Shown here: positions 57,483 to 64,000 of the stretch, piece by piece
Layout: each line of letters starts with the position of its first letter
Position numbering within the stretch: position 1 is the stretch's first letter
Origin: Apostichopus japonicus
Lineage: Eukaryota; Echinodermata; Holothuroidea; Aspidochirotida; Stichopodidae
Reading direction: 5' to 3'
NCBI RefSeq assembly: GCF_037975245.1
Contig: NC_092577.1
Span: forward strand, 13,257,513 to 13,321,512
DNA: 64,000 nucleotides
The notes under the pieces: generated by a model
Database searches by the model: none
The model's input: the letters and a program-made list of their open reading frames with translations, nothing else
Told to the model about the DNA's origin: nothing
Program-made: the position numbers and the translations under genes

Positions 57483-58200
57483 AGAATGTATAAAGTGGTC
57501 TCCAGAGGGATGATTCATAAAGATGGTACTGAACTGCAGTCCAATACCAACTTATGTAAACTTGTCTCCAGAAGGAAGGATGATTCATTAGGATGGTACT
57601 GATCTGCAGTCCAATACCAACTTATGTAAACTTGTCTCCAGAAGGAAGGATGATTCATAAGGATGGTACTGAATTGCAGTCCAATACCAACTTATGTAAA
57701 CTAGTCTCCAGAAGGAAGGATGATTCATAAAGATGGTACTGAACTTCGGTCCAATACCAACTTATGTAAACTTGTCTCCAGAAGGAAGGATGATTCATTA
57801 GGATGGTACTGATCTGCAGTCCAATACCAACTTATGTAAACTTGTCTCCAGAAGGAAGGATGATTCATAAGGATGGTACTGAATTGCAGTCCAATACCAA
57901 CTTATGTAAACTAGTCTCCAGAAGGAAGGATGATTCATTAGGATGGTACTGAACTGCAGTCCAATACCAACTTATGTAAACTAGTCTCCAGAAGGAATGG
58001 TGATTCATAAGGATGGTACTGAACTGCAGTCCAATACCAACTTATGTAAACTAGTCTCCAGAAGGAATGGTGATTCATAAGGATGGTACTGAACTGCAGT
58101 CCAATACCAACTTATGTAAACTAGTCTCCAGAAGGAATGGTGATTCATAAGGATGGTACTGAACTGCAGTCCAATACCAACTTGTGTAATCAAGTCTCCA
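57483..58200. repeat. 60-bp minisatellite, about 12 copies
   Basis: The unit 'gtctccagaaggaaggatgattcataaggatggtactgaactgcagtccaataccaacttatgtaaact' repeats every 60 bp with few changes. The array grades directly into the next microsatellite. Confidence 0.95.
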
Positions 58201-58275
58201 AAGGGTATGTTTGATAAGGATGATGGGAGTCTCACAAGTTGTCTCCACAGGGAAAGTCTCCATTAGGCCCACAAC

Positions 58276-59025
<750 letters not shown>

Positions 59026-59029
59026 AATT

Positions 59030-61029
59030 TAAATTTTGTTTTTGATTTTACACTTACACCGGTAAACATATTTTGTTTCAATTATTACACGTTTTTCTGT
59101 ACATTTGTTTAGTTTGTATATTGATAAAAGCAATTTCAAGTGAAAGCCTAGTGACCGCAATTTGACCTTTTATTCGTTGCCGTGGGTGGGAGTGGAGTTG
59201 AGGTAGGGGTTTATAGCTTGCATCGTGTTCAATATATACATTGAAAAACATTTAAATATATTGAAGCATTGAAACTCTATAGCTACAAATCGGAAATACA
59301 CTTCATATCAAACTGCGCTGTCCCCTTCAAACAAGTCGTATATAATGGTATCAATGTGTCTGTTTAAGATTTTCTGAATAATGGCACTAAATATTTTTTT
59401 CCCAAGATAACACTGTGCTTTCCAAATATGTAAGTGTTTCCTAATACAAGTTTCTCAAGTCTCTGATGTTTTATATATTGTAGTGACATATTCAATTTGA
59501 GTTCATTAGTTTCAAATCATCTGTATTATATTTGAGTGAATATATTTATTTCTAGTGCCAAGTTATGGTCGGTATGAGTTGGTCAAATAGATTCCTTCTA
59601 GTGTATATTAGTAGTTTTCAGCTAACGGTCCAGGAAAAGTCTTTATGTAATGGTTTAATAATGCAGTGCTAGTGTCAATAGTTATACGGCGATTAAAGTT
59701 TCTTTGATAATCGAAGCATTTCAACTTCCACCATCGTTATTTGTAATGTGCCAATCGAAAGGCTCAGACACTGTATATAGGTGTGCCTTCTTTCAAAGGT
59801 AATTGAAAAGTGACTTTAGTTTATAACTGTAAATAAGGTAATTGTGTAGTGTTCAATATATTAAACACATTTTCAATAGAGAGTATATGTACGATTTGAA
59901 CAAAAGGAATGTTAGATAGTTGGGGTATTAGTATGACATTAAATCAGTTTCTCTTTTTCGTTAATGTTATCCATGTTTCTGTAGACACAAACGTTTTTTT
60001 TTTTGCATAGAATAAAAAGTTGTTATTTACCACGCTTACAAATTTCGTTTAGTCTTTTCTTGTCGTTCATAGTTTTGAAGTGTGTGTGTAAAAATCCTCA
60101 GTAAAATCAAAACATGTTGCCCTATACACGACGCTAACGTTCAACCACGTTCAACCTTGGAAATTTACATTATGCCTCACTTAGTGGTGAAGTTCGGCAT
60201 TGTTAATCAAAATTGAAAATAAGAACATTGTTAAATATATTTTTCATAGTTTGAAAATAAAGAATTAATATGATCTCATCGCTAAAATAGAGATGATGAG
60301 ATATTGTAGTTTGTTTTGTCAGTTGGGCCATATACAGCTGTATCAGTTGCCATAGCAACATCTGCCATGGTCATTGTTAATTTTCCTGAGTAGCTACTCT
60401 CGGGGGGGGGGGTCATCTATGGTGGGGTACCCTATTCTGCATATCGGTTAACATATGCCCGTAATTTCATACGCTCAGTTTCAATGTCATTGTATTCACC
60501 TAGTCATTTGCTGGAATCCCGTTATGTTCAATTTAGCAACAACAACAACAAAAGCCTAGCATTGCGTATATGTTTAATACCTATAAAATTCTTCTTTGTC
60601 TTGGACTTCACAGTGAGCTCAATTCATTGCGTTCGAGGTAGTTGCCCTTAAGCCTCGGAGAAGCTTTAACATGTTCTGTTTTATTTTGAGAGAATATAAA
60701 TCACATGGGTCTACTCTAAACATAGTTAGTTTCATTATATGTTATTGTCCGAGTGTGTCTCGCCCCACATCCCCCTATTGCAATTTATATCCGAATTAAA
60801 GAACCGAAAAATAACAGAACACTTCCAAGGAGATTTTTCAAAATAGGTCAATTAATATGTTTTACATCCGGGTATGACATGGTCACCGTTTATGAAGCTA
60901 TTGGACGATTGCGAAAGCAAGAGCAAGGAGGATTTTTAGTCATGTATTAGCCTAGAAAAAGCTTTAATATGGGATCACCAACACAACATTTTTGCTTTAG
61001 AGACACTCTAGTAAACGAAGTGGAGCAAC
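59030..61029. other. no gene seen
   Basis: AT-rich, with a G-run near 60402. No supported exon. Confidence 0.4.
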
Positions 61030-61096
61030 ATGTCTGGCGAGCGAGACCCATTACTGAGGCGTCGAAGAATCTAGGAGCCCAATGTTCCCTGTGAGG
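61030..61096 (+). pseudogene. first exon of a paralogous membrane gene, with a stop
   Basis: The ATG opens 'MSGERDPLLRRRRI', then an in-frame TAG at codon 15, then 'EPNVPCE', ending in phase 1 at a GTAAGT donor (61097). Phase 1 matches the rule of the 25-40 kb locus. 'ERDPLL' has the form of an acidic dileucine sorting signal. The exon is followed about 0.9 kb later by a broken copy of the constant exon. Confidence 0.45.
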
Positions 61097-62014
61097 GTAA
61101 GTCCAACTTAATCTCTAATTAAATCAAGCTAGAATAAATGCTAACACCTCAAGACAGTTGCTAATCAACAGGACACATTAAAGACACCTCACTTACCCAA
61201 ATAATTACATTCATACATGTATTACTGCAAGTACCACCCCATTAAACTGCATAAAACCCTTATCTTGATTTGTATAACAGTCCAAACCTTTGAAGTAAAG
61301 AGCAAGTTTTTGAGATGGAATACTTAAGTATTACCTGTCCCATTTAAGTCACGGTATCATCAACAATAGAAACACTCTTCTAGCGCATATACCCAAACCA
61401 GTCATCGGTTTCATTTATCACTCCCTTCCCACTGCCATATCCTCCACTTCCCCATCTTTTACCTCTCTTCCACTAGTCACACTTTGTAACAGCTTCCCAC
61501 TGTCGTTGGTGTTCTGGTTTGCTTATTAATTCGCAGTGAACAATTAAAGCTAGACCAAATTTGTTCTCAACCCCTTTCCTCTCCCCAAATTGTAAATAGA
61601 CTTCGCCGGTACTGTTGTATTATATTTATCATAATTGATTTATTGAGCAACACTTTCTTTTTGATGATATGATCGTCTGATTTGTTCGGGTACTACGCAA
61701 TCAATGTGAAATCACTCTCTAAGTAGACATTTATTTGTTCCGTTCGAACTGAATTTAGTTTAGAAAGCAGTTACTCTACGATGCTAAGCAGCTTTTTATG
61801 TAGGTAGGAGAAACCTAGTGGCTTAGTACTTGCACTTTTTGTCGGATGGCTATTCATATTACAGTTTTCTGTATATATAAATATATACATAGTCCACGTG
61901 TAATCCAGAAGAAAATATGATTAAACAACAGCAGAGAAATAAGGTATAACTCATTTATTGACAATGTTCACAATGGTTTAAGACCAGCTTCCCTATCTTG
62001 TGATTGTAGCAACG

Positions 62015-62560
62015 ACTTGTTTGCAAGAAGCCGGCAGAACTTTGTAGGAAATATTCGTTGTAAAGTTGGTAACGTCAGTGCCTGTGTGACTTGGGTAAAA
62101 TGCTCCTTTAAGGAATATTACTCGCTAAGAAATAACATGCTGCCAAGGATGTATGTACTGCTTTTCGAATCCACCCTCGGCCTGTTCGTATTTGTGACCT
62201 GGGATTACAGCAAAAACGCAGACCAATCAGGTGTTGTCTCGGCAATGACAGAATTGCACTGGGCAGAAGAGAATCCTTTCAGTCAGTTTACGTGCCCCGC
62301 AGCTATAGATTTCATCCATTTAAAAAAAAAAAAGTCAATATGTTAATGTGCGATACATGATAACGTTATTATTACCCTAGTGGTCCTCGTTTGGAATGGA
62401 CATACATTTTGGATGATCTGAAGATTGAGTTGTTCTTACCATACTCGCTGTAACACGATATATTCTGGAAAAGATTTATTCTTTTTGTGACACCAATTCA
62501 CCCAGGTACTTGCTCTTGCCTCTGGTATATTTACTGGAGAACCAATTAACAACTTATTCT
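62015..62560 (+). pseudogene. broken paralogue of the constant membrane exon
   Basis: The frame 62017-62346 encodes 'FKEYYSLRNNMLPRMYVLLF' and 'ESTLGLFVFVTWDY', aligned with 'FKEYHPLRSLMLPLMYIFLF' and 'ESTFGIVIFLTWNY' of the exon at 39111, and then 'FIHLKKK' with 'FNHLKNS'. It shifts frame at an A-run (about 62323-62332). Beyond the shift, similarity continues with stops ('FGMDI', 'ILDDLKIELF', 'ASGIFTGEP'-like traces). The first half, with the first four membrane segments, is missing. Confidence 0.8.
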
Positions 62561-62599
62561 GCTCTTACAACGATCTTTGCAATCACAAGCAAATCTATA

Positions 62600-63590
62600 C
62601 AGCAATATGTTTTATATGACGATATGAGTGTACACGAAACAGTCATCTAATAGCAGTATATTCTTAAACAGCTAACCTGAAAGAGAAACAAATTTAATAA
62701 TTGGTCAGGATTTTTTAATTTGGTATGGTAAACCAGGGGATATCTTAGACATCCCTAAATTGAAGAGAACGAACGGACATACACTGACATGCAGGTGAGG
62801 ACACCGAACATAACAATGTTACTCAGTAGATGGAGACCAGTCGAGATAAACTGAGGTTAAAATGAGACAAAAAAAGAAGGTTTAGGAGTAAATTACATGC
62901 ACATTTCACATAAAAATAGCACTAGATTTGCCTTATTTCTGATTGGACGAACATTTAAAAGCAACAGCGCTGCATTTTTACATTACCAGGGTTTTCGTTA
63001 GTAGCCGGGACCCGGGTCAAATGACCCGCCTACTTCACTACCCCAGCACCCCCCCCCCCACCCGGTTCCTACGCCCTTGGTCTTAATGTTTTGTTCATTC
63101 ACTTTCACATGAGAGTAGTAATTTCCTAATCAGACAGGATGAATATTTGGTACATATCTCCGAAAGTCTGAACATCCTTTTTATTTCTTTGTTTGGATTC
63201 TCCTGTTTTACATGTGCTAACAAACTACACATGAAGCTAAGTGTTAAAACTGTTTAAAAGCAAACATAACTGCTTTATATTTGTACTAGTTACCACACCC
63301 TGGAGGACTTGTCGATGTGAGTGATTAATCTACCAAGCTGAACACTGTTCAGATCAGATGAGAGCTATTCTCCTGTTACTGTGCCCGTTCGCAAATTTGT
63401 CCACGAACAATACCAGATCTAACTTCTCGGACTTCAACGACAATCGGACACTGGCTGTATTAACGCGGCCGTTTGGCACTCTGGCTACTCAGTCATGAGG
63501 AAGTTTTCACAAAAAATTCAAAACTGATGGCGCTATGCTAGATAAGCATAGACACAAGGCTTTTTCTCTCCCTTCGGGAAGGTATATATA
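62600..63590. other. no gene seen
   Basis: Non-coding, with a C-run at about 63049. Nothing supported. Confidence 0.4.
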
Positions 63591-63594
63591 TATA

Positions 63595-63775
63595 GATTAC
63601 AACTTGCGAGGGTAAAGGGCTGCGGCGCTGGACTTGCCTGGAAAGGGCGATGTTTGGTGATCAAAATGTCAAAAGTTGGGCCAATTTCCCTCGGGGGGGC
63701 ACCTGGGGGTCACGGCTTTGTCGTGGGGGGGGGGCACGTGACCCCCCCCCCCCCCCCGTAGCTACGCCACTTTGT
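63595..63775. mobile_element. possible MITE or DNA-transposon end
   Basis: Long G-run and C-run segments face each other ('gggggggggcacgtgacccccccc') and end in 'gtagctacgccact'. The inverted G/C arms and the border phrase suggest a terminal hairpin of a short DNA element. The other end was not found. Confidence 0.35.
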
Positions 63776-64000
63776 GCATATATATTTTAACATTATTTGA
63801 AGTAGGGCTAAAAACTAGTTCCGCATCCACAGTTCCAACCCTTCAACAAATCCCCCTACCCGCACTCGAAATTTCTTTTCCCAACTACAGGTTTGCAATT
63901 GTGTGGAAATAGTTGCTCATGATTGGTCGAAAAAATTATATCAGCACAATAGAAACCTTCACTTCGAGGTTACCAAAATGTCTGCATTCATTCGTTTCAA

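Overview
This is eukaryotic nuclear DNA from an animal. Coding sequence sits in small exons with good GT/AG borders and long AT-rich introns, and non-LTR retrotransposons, a tRNA-headed SINE, minisatellites and long tetranucleotide microsatellites take up much of the window. The repeat types and a KMT5A-like SET protein fused to other domains suggest a marine invertebrate deuterostome, most likely an echinoderm. That placement is an inference, with no species evidence. All gene models below were spliced by eye from exon borders, phases and open frames; there is no transcript evidence. Layout: 1-2 kb holds a SINE and short tandem repeats. 2.0-6.2 kb is a nearly full-length CR1/L2/jockey-type LINE on the plus strand, disabled by two frameshifts in ORF2. 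6.7-8.1 kb holds three unassigned candidate exons. 8.7-15 kb is mostly tandem repeats plus a 2.6-kb element with inverted ends, rich in AGGTCA half-sites. 16.5-40.2 kb is a duplicated locus for a multi-pass membrane protein. 40.3-41.2 kb is microsatellite. 42-44 kb has weak minus-strand exon candidates. 45.39-55.30 kb is an eight-exon plus-strand gene. 57.5-59.0 kb is a 60-bp minisatellite followed by a mosaic of tetranucleotide repeats. 61.0-62.6 kb is a broken paralogue of the membrane-protein gene. Two loci stand out. (1) The membrane-protein locus has one long constant 3' exon (39111-40183) preceded by a tandem array. The array has seven copies of a TATA box followed, always 104-105 bp downstream, by a 34-nt first coding exon (32 nt in the last copy). 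Five of these first exons are followed by a 33-36 nt mini-exon. Every intact exon is in phase 1, so first exons can join mini-exons and the constant exon in any combination without a frame change. A separate upstream first exon encodes an N-myristoylation-type start. The layout resembles protocadherin or UGT1 clusters in miniature: variable promoters and N-termini on a constant membrane domain. (2) The 45.4-55.3 kb gene joins in frame into a 1307-residue protein: a KMT5A-like SET domain, an acidic region with 73-residue repeats, two zinc-finger-like motifs, a tyrosine-recombinase-like core and a C-terminal Myb/SANT-like domain. This pairs a histone-methyltransferase fold with a mobile-element recombinase fold. 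Two of its 3' exons have been duplicated in tandem, one kept and one decayed.
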